NCBI GenBank assembly: GCA_035291545.1
Contig: DATDRW010000032.1
Coordinates: forward strand, 1-9,228
Length of the DNA stretch: 9,228 bases
Direction: 5' to 3'
Source of the DNA: UBA11373 sp035291545
Lineage (GTDB): Bacteria > Actinomycetota > Acidimicrobiia > Spongiisociales > UBA11373
The notes below the pieces were generated by a model. That model searched no databases and was not told where the DNA came from. It saw only the letters and a list, made by a program, of their open reading frames with translations. Within the stretch, counting starts at the first letter, position 1, and the number at the start of each line of letters is the position of its first letter. Made by a program: the position numbers and the translations under genes. This document shows positions 1 through 6,196 of this stretch, piece after piece.

Positions 1-65
1 CCCCGCCCGACGCGGATGCGGCTCTTGGTCGAGCCGGGTGCCGGCTTCAAGTGATGCAGCTTCAT
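1..65 (-). CDS. rplO: 50S ribosomal protein L15, N-terminal fragment (partial at window edge)
   Basis: Only the first 21 codons and two bases are visible. They read MKLHHLKPAPGSTKSRIRVG followed by R, the glycine- and arginine-rich start typical of L15, a protein of late 50S assembly. The ATG overlaps the rpmD stop (ATGA), with GGAGG and GAGG upstream. The order rpsE-rpmD-rplO is the standard spc order; secY would be expected next, outside the window. Confidence 0.95.
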   Translation of the reverse strand, partial: MKLHHLKPAPGSTKSRIRVGR

Positions 66-247
66 GCGTCCTCAACCTCCACGAGATGTGCCACGGCGGC
101 GATGAGCCCGCGCACGTCCGGGGTGTCTGGACGCTCCGTGACCGCATTGATCCGGCGCAACCCGAGACTGCGGACCGCGCCCACCGTCTTCGGCTTCTCA
201 CCGATCGTGCTGCGCACCAACTTGATCTTCAAGGTGTTCTTCGCCAT
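62..247 (-). CDS. rpmD: 50S ribosomal protein L30
   Basis: L30 is a small 50S protein that is missing from some bacterial lineages. The 61-residue product is full length: MAKNTLKIKLVRSTIGEKPK, then VGAVRSLGLRRINAVTERPD, and a C-terminal helix (VRGLIAAVAHLVEVEDA). It follows rpsE after 14 bases with GGAG upstream of the ATG, the largest spacing in the spc half of the window. Its TGA overlaps the rplO ATG (ATGA). Confidence 0.97.
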   Translation of the reverse strand: MAKNTLKIKLVRSTIGEKPKTVGAVRSLGLRRINAVTERPDTPDVRGLIAAVAHLVEVEDA

Positions 248-261
248 GGCGACCGATCTCC

Positions 262-864
262 TCAGGAATCCGACCTGGCCGCCCGACCCAACTCGGCGGT
301 GCGGTAGGCGGCGAGCAATCCCGGCGGAGTGACCTCCTCGGCGATCTTTCCGCGCTGCTTGGCGACGGCGTCGGGACGACGTTGGGTCATGAGGGCGTTG
401 AGCGTTGCCTGGGCGACGTTGATGTGGGTCGGCGAGCCGAGCGACTTTGCCAGCACGTCGCGCACCCCGGCGGCCTCGAGGATCTGGCGCACCGCTCCGC
501 CGGCGATAACCCCGGTACCGGGGGCGGCCGGCTTGATCAGCACTCGCGAAGCGCCGTGGACCCCGATGTTCTTGTGAATGATCGTCGACCCCGCCATTGG
601 CACCGGCTTCATCGCCTTGCGGGCGTCCTCGACACCCTTCTGGATCGCGGTGGGCACTTCCTTGGCTTTGCCGTACCCCACTCCTACTTTGCCGTTGCCG
701 TCACCGACGGCGACGAGCGCGGTGAACGAAAAGCGGCGACCGCCCTTCACCACCTTGGCGACGCGGTTGATGTGGATCACCCGCTCTTCGAACTGGGGAC
801 CCTCGGCGGCCCTGCTGCCGTCGCGCCCGCCGCGCGTGTCGCGTGAGTCTCTTCTCGTGCTCAA
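262..864 (-). CDS. rpsE: 30S ribosomal protein S5
   Basis: S5 helps form the mRNA entry channel and influences decoding accuracy. The 200-residue protein has a basic and acidic, probably disordered N-terminus (residues 1-24). The S5 N-terminal domain follows with ERVIHINRVAKVVKGGRRFS (about 27-46) and GDGNGKVGVGYGKAKEVPTA (about 54-73). The C-terminal domain has GTGVIAGGAVRQILEAAGVR (about 116-135) and SPTHINVAQATLNAL (about 144-158). The initiator is TTG, overlapping the rplR stop by four bases, with GAGGAGGGG eight bases upstream. No ATG or GTG exists before the conserved domain, so TTG is well supported. A 14-base gap to rpmD follows. Confidence 0.96.
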   Translation of the reverse strand: MSTRRDSRDTRGGRDGSRAAEGPQFEERVIHINRVAKVVKGGRRFSFTALVAVGDGNGKVGVGYGKAKEVPTAIQKGVEDARKAMKPVPMAGSTIIHKNIGVHGASRVLIKPAAPGTGVIAGGAVRQILEAAGVRDVLAKSLGSPTHINVAQATLNALMTQRRPDAVAKQRGKIAEEVTPPGLLAAYRTAELGRAARSDS

Positions 865-1211
865 AACTCCAACCCCTCCTCGCGCGCCGCGTCGGCGAGC
901 GCCTTGAGACGACCGTGGTATGCAAACCCACCCCGGTCGAAGACGACCGACGTGATCCCGGCGGCCTTCGACCGGCCGGCGATCAACCTGCCGACCTCAG
1001 CCGCGGTGGTAACGGTCAGGGTGCGGTCCCGGAGCGACTTCTCCTGAGACGACGCCGCCACCAGCGTGTGCCCCGAGACGTCGTCGATAACCTGGACGTA
1101 GATGTAGCGGTTGCTGCGGAAGACGGCCATGCGCGGCCGCTCTTTCGTACCGTGCACACGCCGGCGCACCCGGAAGTGGCGCCGATGCCGGGCCTCTTGG
1201 CGCGTCTTCAT
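861..1211 (-). CDS. rplR: 50S ribosomal protein L18
   Basis: L18 binds 5S rRNA together with L5 and joins it to the 50S subunit. The 116-residue product has an arginine-rich N-terminus (RQEARHRRHFRVRRRV, about 4-19), then GTKERPRMAVFRSNRYIYVQ (about 21-40). It ends in VVFDRGGFAYHGRLKALADA (about 89-108), the standard C-terminal signature. The ATG overlaps the rplF stop (ATGA), with GGGGGTG five bases before it. The TGA stop overlaps the TTG start of rpsE (TTGA). Confidence 0.98.
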   Translation of the reverse strand: MKTRQEARHRRHFRVRRRVHGTKERPRMAVFRSNRYIYVQVIDDVSGHTLVAASSQEKSLRDRTLTVTTAAEVGRLIAGRSKAAGITSVVFDRGGFAYHGRLKALADAAREEGLEF

Positions 1212-1750
1212 CGCGCCACCCCCGCCTTCCCTGCCTTGCGGCGGACGACCTCGTCCGCGTACTTGATGCCCTTGCCCTTGTACGGCTCGGGCGGCCGGAC
1301 CGAGCGGATGTTGGCGGCCACTTGGCCGACCAGCTCCTTGTCGATTCCGGTGATCACGATCTTGGTCGGCTCGGGCACCTCGAAGGTGATGCCGTCGATC
1401 GGATCGATCTTCACCGGGTGCGAGAACCCGACGAGCAGCTCGATGCCCTTGCCGGCGGGAGCGACCCGGTAGCCGACACCGACGAGGTTGAGCTCCTTGC
1501 GAAATCCCTCGGAGACGCCGACCACCATGTTGCGGAGCAAAGCGCGGCTGAGACCGTGCAGCGCTCGCGATTCCCGTTCGTCGTCGCTCCGCGCCACCGT
1601 GACCACACCCTCGACCCGGGAAAACGAGATCCGGTCACTGAACGTCCGGGACAGCGTTCCCCTGCTTCCCTTGACGGTGACCGTCGTGCCGTCGATCGCG
1701 ACGTCGACGCCGCCGGGGAGTGAGACGGGAGCCTTGCCGATCCGGCTCAT
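1208..1750 (-). CDS. rplF: 50S ribosomal protein L6
   Basis: L6 lies near the factor-binding site by the sarcin-ricin loop. The 180-residue protein starts MSRIGKAPVSLPGGVDVAID and has two tandem L6 repeats, with SRALHGLSRALLRNMVVGVS (about 61-80) ending the first. The C-terminal signature is RSVRPPEPYKGKGIKYADEV (about 149-168). Two GTG codons stand directly before the ATG. The ATG gives the family N-terminus, forms TGATG with the rpsH stop and has GAGG seven bases upstream, so it is preferred. The stop overlaps rplR (ATGA). Confidence 0.98.
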   Translation of the reverse strand: MSRIGKAPVSLPGGVDVAIDGTTVTVKGSRGTLSRTFSDRISFSRVEGVVTVARSDDERESRALHGLSRALLRNMVVGVSEGFRKELNLVGVGYRVAPAGKGIELLVGFSHPVKIDPIDGITFEVPEPTKIVITGIDKELVGQVAANIRSVRPPEPYKGKGIKYADEVVRRKAGKAGVAR

Positions 1751-2145
1751 CACCACACCTCACAGAGGACTTCGCCGCCGAGATGGCGACGCCTGGCCTC
1801 GCGGTCGGGGAGCAGACCCTGCGACGTCGAGATCACGGCCACACCGAGACCCCCTTGGACCCGGGGAAGTTCACCGGCGGGGCTATAGACCCGGCGGCCG
1901 GGGGAAGAGACACGGCGCAGGCCTTCGATGACGCGCTTGCGACTCGACCCGTAGCGCAGCGTGACGGCGAGCGTGCGCCGCGCCCCGGTGCCCAGCACCT
2001 CAAAACCGTCTATGTAGCCCTCGGCGGCGAGGATGCGGGCGATCTCCTCCTTGAGCTTCGAGGTCGGCATCGACACCTTCTCGTGCAGCGCCTGGTTGGC
2101 GTTGCGGATTCGGGTGAGCATGTCGGCAACGGGATCCGTGAGCAT
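1750..2145 (-). CDS. rpsH: 30S ribosomal protein S8
   Basis: S8 is a primary 16S rRNA binder and the classical repressor of the spc operon in E. coli. The 131-residue protein begins MLTDPVADMLTRIRNANQ and ends with the S8 signature SPAGELPRVQGGLGVAVIST (about 88-107) and HLGGEVLCEVW. The frame is open for 89 codons upstream, but that stretch is only the antisense-free shadow of rpsN and rplE. The ATG at 2145, overlapping the rpsN stop as TAATG, is correct. The ribosome binding site is weak (AAAGG about ten bases away), so translation probably depends on coupling from rpsN (inference). Confidence 0.97.
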   Translation of the reverse strand: MLTDPVADMLTRIRNANQALHEKVSMPTSKLKEEIARILAAEGYIDGFEVLGTGARRTLAVTLRYGSSRKRVIEGLRRVSSPGRRVYSPAGELPRVQGGLGVAVISTSQGLLPDREARRRHLGGEVLCEVW

Positions 2146-2330
2146 TACCAGGAGGCCTTTCTCACACCGGGCAGTTCGCCGCGGTGCGCCAGATCGCGCA
2201 CACAGATGCGGCACATGCCGAACTTGCGCAGGAACGCCCGGGATCGCCCGCAGCGACCGCAGCGGGAGTAGCCACGAACCTTGAACTTGGGCGTCCGGGC
2301 CGCCTTGTTGATGAGGGACTTCTTCGCCAT
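2145..2330 (-). CDS. rpsN: 30S ribosomal protein S14, zinc-binding short type
   Basis: S14 belongs to the 30S head. This is the 61-residue zinc form, with Cys24, Cys27, Cys40 and Cys43 in CGRCG and CRIC, followed by VRDLAHRGELPGVRKASW. The ATG at 2330 forms TGATG with the rplE stop, has AGGTG upstream and gives exactly the standard length. A GTG one codon earlier would add a Met and is rejected. A zinc-free paralogue often exists elsewhere under zinc control in actinobacteria; none is visible here. The TAA stop overlaps the rpsH ATG by one base (TAATG). The symbol rpsZ is also used for this type. Confidence 0.97.
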   Translation of the reverse strand: MAKKSLINKAARTPKFKVRGYSRCGRCGRSRAFLRKFGMCRICVRDLAHRGELPGVRKASW

Positions 2331-2896
2331 CACACACCTGCCTGCTGGGTCTGGGGGCGCCGGAACGGGAAGTTGAACGCCTCGAGCAGCGCACGGCCGC
2401 CCTCGTCGTCACTCGCCGTCGTACAGATGGTGATGTCCATCCCGCGCACTTTGGTCACCTTGTCGAAGTCGATCTCGGGAAAGATCAGCTGCTCGGTGAC
2501 CCCGAACGTGTAGTTGCCACGGCCGTCGAACGAGCGGGGGTTGAGCCCGCGGAAGTCGCGGATACGGGGGATCGCCACCGAGATCAAGCGGTCGAGGAAC
2601 TCCCACATCCGGTCGCCCCGCAGGGTCACCGAGATGCCGATCGGCATGCCCTCGCGCAGCTTGAAGTTCGCCACGGACTTACGGGCCCGGTTCACCCGGG
2701 GGCGCTGACCGGAGATGATCGCCAGGTCGGCCAGCGCAACGTCGACGATGCCCTTGTCGTTCACCGCTTCGCCGAGCCCCATGTTGATGACGATCTTCGA
2801 CACCGTCGGCACCCTCATGACATTGTCCACGCCGAGGCGCTCCTTGAGGCCGGCGTAGATCTGGTCCCGGTAGATCTGCTTGAGGCGGGCGCTCAC
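2330..2896 (-). CDS. rplE: 50S ribosomal protein L5
   Basis: L5 binds 5S rRNA and helps form the central protuberance. The 188-residue product shows VPTVSKIVINMGLGEAV (about 29-45), SGQRPRVNRARKSVANFKLR (about 62-81), DFRGLNPRSFDGRGNYTFGV (about 114-133) and an FPEIDFDKV block (about 139-147), all standard for L5. The initiator is GTG, overlapping the rplX stop by four bases, with a weak GGGGGTG upstream. The C-terminus ends in a short Gln/Pro tail. In E. coli, S8 represses translation at the rplE start; no comparable structure was evaluated here. Confidence 0.98.
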   Translation of the reverse strand: MSARLKQIYRDQIYAGLKERLGVDNVMRVPTVSKIVINMGLGEAVNDKGIVDVALADLAIISGQRPRVNRARKSVANFKLREGMPIGISVTLRGDRMWEFLDRLISVAIPRIRDFRGLNPRSFDGRGNYTFGVTEQLIFPEIDFDKVTKVRGMDITICTTASDDEGGRALLEAFNFPFRRPQTQQAGV

Positions 2897-3198
2897 AGGT
2901 CACCCCCGCACTTGACGCACACCCGGCGCTTGTGGCCGTCGGCATCGACCTTGTGCCCGACCCGGGTCGGGCCGCAGGTGGGGCACACGATCATCACGTT
3001 GGAGGCACTGATCGGCATGTCCTTGTCTACGATGCCACCCTGCATGGTCTGGCCGCGCGGCTTGGTGTGCCGCTTCGCCGTGGCAACACCTTCGACGATG
3101 ACCTTGCCGACCTTGGGAAACACCTCGGCCACCCGCGATTCCTTGCCCTTGTCCTTGCCCGAGATCACCACCACCTGATCACCCTGCTTGAGCTGCAT
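2893..3198 (-). CDS. rplX: 50S ribosomal protein L24 with C-terminal Cys-pair motif
   Basis: L24 starts 50S assembly by binding the 5' end of 23S rRNA. The 101-residue product has an N-terminal KOW motif (LKQGDQVVVISGKDKGKESR, about 3-22) and the usual VGKVIVEGVATAKRHTKP (about 30-47). Its C-terminus has CPTCG (Cys72, Cys75) and CVKCG (Cys94, Cys97), a zinc-ribbon-like arrangement that only some bacterial L24 proteins keep; zinc binding is inferred. The frame is open for 40 codons upstream inside rplN. The ATG at 3198, with GGAGGTG five bases before it, gives the proper start MQLKQGDQ. The stop overlaps the rplE GTG (GTGA). Confidence 0.97.
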   Translation of the reverse strand: MQLKQGDQVVVISGKDKGKESRVAEVFPKVGKVIVEGVATAKRHTKPRGQTMQGGIVDKDMPISASNVMIVCPTCGPTRVGHKVDADGHKRRVCVKCGGDL

Positions 3199-3566
3199 CA
3201 CAACACCTCCGGAGCCAGGGAGACGATCCGCATGAACTTCTTGTCGCGCAATTCGCGGCCGACGGGGCCGAAGATGCGCGTACCCCGGGGCTGCTGCTGG
3301 TCGTTGATGAGCACACACGCGTTGTCGTCGAACCGGATGTAGGTGCCGTCCGGGCGCCGACGCTCCTTGTGGGTGCGGACGATGACGGCCTTGACCACCT
3401 CACCCTTCTTCACCGTGCCGCCGGGCACGGCGTCTTTCACCGTGGCCACGATGACGTCGCCGATGCCGGCGTAGCGGCGCGTCGATCCGCCGAGCACGCG
3501 GATACACAGCACCTCGCGTGCACCGGAGTTGTCGGCGACCTTGAGCCGCGTCTCCTGGGCGATCAT
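3198..3566 (-). CDS. rplN: 50S ribosomal protein L14
   Basis: L14 is part of the intersubunit bridges and, in other bacteria, the binding site for the silencing factor RsfS. The 122-residue product has the standard length. It starts MIAQETRLKVADNSGAREVL, with IGDVIVATVKDAVPGG (about 35-50), RTHKERRRPDGTYIRFDDNA (about 64-83) and GTRIFGPVGRELRD (about 95-108). GGAG lies eight bases before the ATG, inside the end of rpsQ. The stop overlaps the rplX ATG by one base (TGATG). Confidence 0.98.
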   Translation of the reverse strand: MIAQETRLKVADNSGAREVLCIRVLGGSTRRYAGIGDVIVATVKDAVPGGTVKKGEVVKAVIVRTHKERRRPDGTYIRFDDNACVLINDQQQPRGTRIFGPVGRELRDKKFMRIVSLAPEVL

Positions 3567-3820
3567 CGGGCACGCTCCACTACCTCGACGACGCGCCAGC
3601 GCTTTGTCTTGGACAGCGGGCGCGTCTCCATCACTCGCACCGTGTCGCCGACGTGAGCATCGTTGGCCTCGTCATGGGCCTGTAGACGCTTCGTCGACTT
3701 CATCGTCTTTTGGTAGATCGGGTGGCGAACGGAGCCGACGATCTCGACCGTCACGGTCTTGTCGCGCGCGTCCGACACCACGACTCCGGTGCGGATCTTG
3801 CGGTCTGCGCGGTCGGTCAT
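3563..3820 (-). CDS. rpsQ: 30S ribosomal protein S17
   Basis: S17 is a primary 16S rRNA binding protein with an OB fold. The 85-residue product shows RTGVVVSDARDKTVTVEI (about 10-27), VRHPIYQKTMKSTKRLQAHD (about 31-50) and the closing motif ETRPLSKTKRWRVVEVVERA (about 65-84). The ATG overlaps the rpmC stop, with GGAGGTCGAGGG upstream. In E. coli rpsQ ends the S10 operon and a promoter separates it from rplN. Here its TGA overlaps the rplN ATG (ATGA), so the two clusters are fused. Confidence 0.98.
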   Translation of the reverse strand: MTDRADRKIRTGVVVSDARDKTVTVEIVGSVRHPIYQKTMKSTKRLQAHDEANDAHVGDTVRVMETRPLSKTKRWRVVEVVERAR

Positions 3821-4038
3821 CTTCCCTCGACCTCCATCTCGCGGTATGCCTCGATCTCCTGTTCCCGCATCACCGTGGCGATACGGGCCACCTCGTGGCG
3901 CACCGTCTTGATCCTCGCCGTGTTGTCCAGCTGGTTTGTGGCCACCTGGAAGCGCAGGTTGAACAACTCCTGCTTTGCCTCGGCGAGCTTCGTCTTCAAC
4001 TCCTCATAGGGGAGGTCGCGCAAGTCTGCAGACTTCAC
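3817..4038 (-). CDS. rpmC: 50S ribosomal protein L29
   Basis: L29 is a small helical protein next to L23 at the exit of the tunnel. The 73-residue product starts MKSADLRDLPYEELKTKL and carries the signature AKQELFNLRFQVATNQLDN (about 21-39), then a second helix, HEVARIATVMREQEIEAYRE. The initiator is GTG, within a 4-base overlap with rplP and with GGAGG four bases upstream. The length is within the normal range, with a short charged C-terminal extension (MEVEGR). The stop overlaps the rpsQ ATG (ATGA). Confidence 0.97.
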   Translation of the reverse strand: MKSADLRDLPYEELKTKLAEAKQELFNLRFQVATNQLDNTARIKTVRHEVARIATVMREQEIEAYREMEVEGR

Positions 4039-4448
4039 ACTTCCTCCCTTCGCACGAACTTGGTCTTCACCGACAGTTTGTGGCTGGCGAGCCGCAGCGC
4101 CTCACGGGCGAGCGGCTCGTCGACGCCGGACAGCTCGAACATCACGCGGCCCGGGCGAACCACGGCCACCCAGAATTCCGGGTTGCCCTTGCCCGACCCC
4201 ATCCGCGTCTCCGCCGGCTTCTGGGTCACCGGCTTGTCCGGGAACACCATGATCCAGACCTTGCCACCGCGCTTGATGTGCCGGGTCATGGCGACGCGGG
4301 CGGCCTCGATCTGCCGAGCGGTGACCCACCCGGGCTCGACAGCCTGAAGACCATAGTCGCCAAACGCGACCCTGGTGCCGGCCTTGGCGGCCCCCCGCAT
4401 ATTGCCCCGTTGCTGCTTGCGCCAGCGGGTGCGCTTCGGCATCAACAT
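4035..4448 (-). CDS. rplP: 50S ribosomal protein L16
   Basis: L16 is a late 50S assembly protein near the A site. The 137-residue product has the normal length, beginning MLMPKRTRWRKQQRGNMRG and containing RQIEAARVAMTRHIKRGGKV (about 45-64) and KPAETRMGSGKGNPEFWVA (about 77-95). Arg82 corresponds by position to the arginine that is hydroxylated in E. coli L16 (Arg81). A second in-frame ATG lies two codons downstream. The upstream one is preferred because GGAGGAG lies six bases before it and many L16 proteins begin ML-x-P. The gap after rpsC is three bases, and the stop overlaps the rpmC GTG start (GTGA). Confidence 0.97.
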   Translation of the reverse strand: MLMPKRTRWRKQQRGNMRGAAKAGTRVAFGDYGLQAVEPGWVTARQIEAARVAMTRHIKRGGKVWIMVFPDKPVTQKPAETRMGSGKGNPEFWVAVVRPGRVMFELSGVDEPLAREALRLASHKLSVKTKFVRREEV

Positions 4449-4451
4449 CGG

Positions 4452-5468
4452 CTACTCCTCCACACCCGGTTGCTCGGTCGCCGGCGACTCGGCGACGGGT
4501 GCTGCGGAGGCGTCGATGGTCTCATCGACGACGCGGGCTGCGGAGACGTCGATCGTCTCATCGGCCACGGCCCGCTCCTCTTCGAACTCTGCCTCGGCCA
4601 GGTCGGCGTCGACGCGACGCCCGCTGTCCGTCTCGACCCGCCGCCCGCCGCCCGCCTCGACCAGACGCTTGCCGCCGCCCGCCTCGACCAGACGCTTGCC
4701 GCCGCCCGCCTCGATGAGGGTCCGAGGCTTCTCCCCCGCGGCCCGCTCGGCGCGAGCCTTGGCCGGGGCCCGTCGCGAGGAAGGCCCGCCGGTGGCGAGA
4801 GCTGCTTCGGCGGCGATCTTGAGGCGGGTCGCCGACAGCGAGGGCACGACGTCGCCCTTGTAGACCCAGACCTTGACCCCGACGGCACCGACGGTAGTGC
4901 GAGCGGTGGCCCGTCCGAAGTCGATGTCGGCGCGCAGCGTGTGGAGCGGTACCCGCCCCTCGCGGTACCACTCGCGGCGGCCCATGTCGGCTCCGCCGAG
5001 GCGGCCCGTTGCCTGCACCCGTACCCCCTGGGCCCCGGCCTTCATCGCCGTGGTCACCGCCCGCTTCAGAGCGCGGCGGAACGACACCCGTCCCTGCAAC
5101 TGGTCGGCGATGCTCCTGGCGAGCAATTGGGCATCGGTCTCGGCGTCCTGGACCTCGATCACGTTGATCTTGATCTCACGGTTGGTGAGCTTTTCCAACA
5201 TCGTGCGCAGACGATCGACCTCGGTGCCACTGCGCCCGATGACTACGCCGGGACGGGCGGTGTGGATGTCGATTTGCACCTTCTTCTCACGGATGCGCTC
5301 GATCTCGATGCGCGACAGCGCCCCGCGGACCAGTTCCTTCTCGAGGAGGTCGCGGATCTTTGCGTCCTCGAGGACCTGCGACGCGTAGTCCTTCTCGCTG
5401 TACCAGCGCGACTTCCAGTCGGTGACGATGCCGAGCCGAAGCCCGTAGGGGTGGATCTTCTGGCCCAT
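4452..5468 (-). CDS. rpsC: 30S ribosomal protein S3 with long repetitive C-terminal tail
   Basis: S3 lies at the mRNA entry channel of the 30S subunit. Residues 1 to about 220 are a normal S3. They start MGQKIHPYGLRLGI, have a type-2 KH domain with VVIGRSGTEVDRLR (about 75-88, GRSG loop at 78-81), and the C-domain block GRLGGADMGRREWYREGRVP (about 155-174) and FGRATARTTVGAVGVKVWVY (about 184-203). The remaining 118 or so residues are an extra tail. It begins basic and Ala-rich, then carries the 9-residue repeat EAGGGKRLV, then an acidic stretch with a 12-residue repeat (ADETIDVSAAR / VDETIDASAAP). The total of 338 residues is long compared with about 210-280 in most bacteria. GAGGAG precedes the ATG by eight bases. 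The tail is low in complexity and probably unstructured (inference). Confidence 0.97.
   Translation of the reverse strand: MGQKIHPYGLRLGIVTDWKSRWYSEKDYASQVLEDAKIRDLLEKELVRGALSRIEIERIREKKVQIDIHTARPGVVIGRSGTEVDRLRTMLEKLTNREIKINVIEVQDAETDAQLLARSIADQLQGRVSFRRALKRAVTTAMKAGAQGVRVQATGRLGGADMGRREWYREGRVPLHTLRADIDFGRATARTTVGAVGVKVWVYKGDVVPSLSATRLKIAAEAALATGGPSSRRAPAKARAERAAGEKPRTLIEAGGGKRLVEAGGGKRLVEAGGGRRVETDSGRRVDADLAEAEFEEERAVADETIDVSAARVVDETIDASAAPVAESPATEQPGVEE
4501..4572. repeat. In-frame 36-base tandem duplication in rpsC
   Basis: Two diverged copies of a 36-base unit lie side by side (about 4501-4536 and 4537-4572). They encode two similar acidic 12-residue blocks, residues 301-312 and 313-324 of S3, sharing DETID and SAA. 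Confidence 0.8.
4653..4714. repeat. In-frame 27-base tandem repeat in rpsC
   Basis: Two identical 27-base copies (4653-4679 and 4680-4706) are followed by the first eight bases of a third. A degenerate copy lies on the other side, around 4631-4652. Each unit encodes nine residues, EAGGGKRLV, so copy-number change would keep the S3 frame. The unit is not related in sequence to the 7-base repeats of the gaps. Confidence 0.9.
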
Positions 5469-5818
5469 CAGGCACTCTCCTCGTCGCGTCCATCGCCGAC
5501 CACGATGGTCACGTGGGCGGTCGGCTTCCTGATCCCTCCGGCGCGTCCCCGGGCTTTCGGGCGCACCCGCTTCAACACCGGCCCGAGGTCGGCATAGGCC
5601 TCGAGCACCCGCAGTTCGGCGGCGTCGAGGGCGTGATTGTGTGATGCATTGGCGACCGCCGATTCCAACACTTTGCTCACCGGACCCGTGGCGCCGCGGC
5701 CCGAGAACTGCAGGATCTCGCGAGCGCGCGCCACCGGCAAGCCCCGGACGAGGTCCAACACGGCACGCAACTTCGGTGCCGACTCACGGATGAACAGGGC
5801 GCGGGCGGCGGCCTTCAT
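5468..5818 (-). CDS. rplV: 50S ribosomal protein L22
   Basis: L22 lines the exit tunnel with a long beta hairpin; changes in this hairpin cause macrolide resistance in other bacteria. The 116-residue protein has the L22 fold markers RESAPKLRAVLDLVRGLPV (about 11-29) and ESAVANASHNH (about 52-62). The hairpin tip lies within RVRPKARGRAGGIRKPTAHV (about 84-103). The extreme C-terminus is a short acidic tail (GDGRDEESA). The ATG overlaps the rpsS stop, with GAAGAAG as a purine-rich binding site just upstream. The stop overlaps rpsC by one base (TGATG). I see no insertion or deletion in the hairpin. Confidence 0.98.
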   Translation of the reverse strand: MKAAARALFIRESAPKLRAVLDLVRGLPVARAREILQFSGRGATGPVSKVLESAVANASHNHALDAAELRVLEAYADLGPVLKRVRPKARGRAGGIRKPTAHVTIVVGDGRDEESA

Positions 5819-6093
5819 GTCTTCTTCGCCGCCTTTTCGCCGGAGTGACCCCGGAATGTGCGGGTGGGAGCAAACTCTCCGAGTTTGTGGCCGACCATCG
5901 ATTCGGTGACGTACACCGGAACGTGCTTGCGCCCGTCGTGCACCGCGATGGTCTGTCCGACCATCTCGGGGATCACCGTCGAGCGCCGGCTCCAGGTGCG
6001 GATGACCCGCTTGTCACCGCTCTTGGCGGCGCGCTCCACCTTGGCGAGCAGATGCTCGTCCACGAAGGGACCTTTGCTGAGAGAACGACTCAC
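5815..6093 (-). CDS. rpsS: 30S ribosomal protein S19
   Basis: S19 forms a complex with S13 in the 30S head near the A-site tRNA. The chosen GTG gives 92 residues beginning MSRSLSKGPFVDEHLLAKVE, the normal S19 N-terminus. It shows the signature RTWSRRSTVIPEMVGQTI and then FAPTRTFRGHSGEKAAKKT. A GTG two codons further upstream would add Met-Phe but lies inside the AAGGAG binding site, so it is rejected. The gene follows the 103-base repeat gap after rplB, and its stop overlaps the rplV ATG (ATGA). It is intact and ordinary apart from its upstream context. Confidence 0.97.
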   Translation of the reverse strand: MSRSLSKGPFVDEHLLAKVERAAKSGDKRVIRTWSRRSTVIPEMVGQTIAVHDGRKHVPVYVTESMVGHKLGEFAPTRTFRGHSGEKAAKKT

Positions 6094-6098
6094 GAACA

Positions 6099-6104
6099 CT
6101 CCTT
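6099..6104 (-). promoter_or_regulatory. Ribosome binding site deciding the rpsS start
   Basis: AAGGAG ends five bases before the GTG at 6093. A second in-frame GTG at 6099 overlaps this site and so cannot use it. The site therefore selects the shorter rpsS product, which starts MSRSLSKGPF. Confidence 0.8.
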
Positions 6105-6128
6105 ACGACCGGCTTCGATGCCCACGGG

Positions 6129-6190
6129 GATTGCAGATTGCAGACTGCAGATTGCACACGTCTGCGATCTGCCATCTGCTGTCTGCCATC
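6129..6190. repeat. Imperfect hairpin repeat, copy A (rplB-rpsS gap)
   Basis: This copy has the same design as the one between rplW and rplB: three GCAGA pentamers, the centre TTGCACACG, then four TCTGC pentamers, all on a 7-base rhythm. The pairing span is about 6133-6179. Its 2-base spacers are more varied (TT, CT, GA, CA, TG) than in copy B, while every pentamer is intact. It occupies most of the 103-base gap between the rplB stop and the rpsS start. It lies in the same orientation as copy B, 941 bases away start to start. Confidence 0.92.
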
Positions 6191-6196
6191 TCCAAT

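Noticed and set aside
3975..5597. A plus-strand open frame of 540 codons opposite rpsC, rplP and neighbours
   Set aside because: It lies antisense to secure ribosomal protein genes, has low-complexity Arg/Ala/Leu/Pro content, resembles no family and is expected from GC-rich codon bias on the opposite strand.
6129..6190. The hairpins as intrinsic transcription terminators
   Set aside because: The stems are interrupted every five pairs by mismatches and no U-run follows on the transcript side. They also lie inside an operon whose downstream genes are essential.
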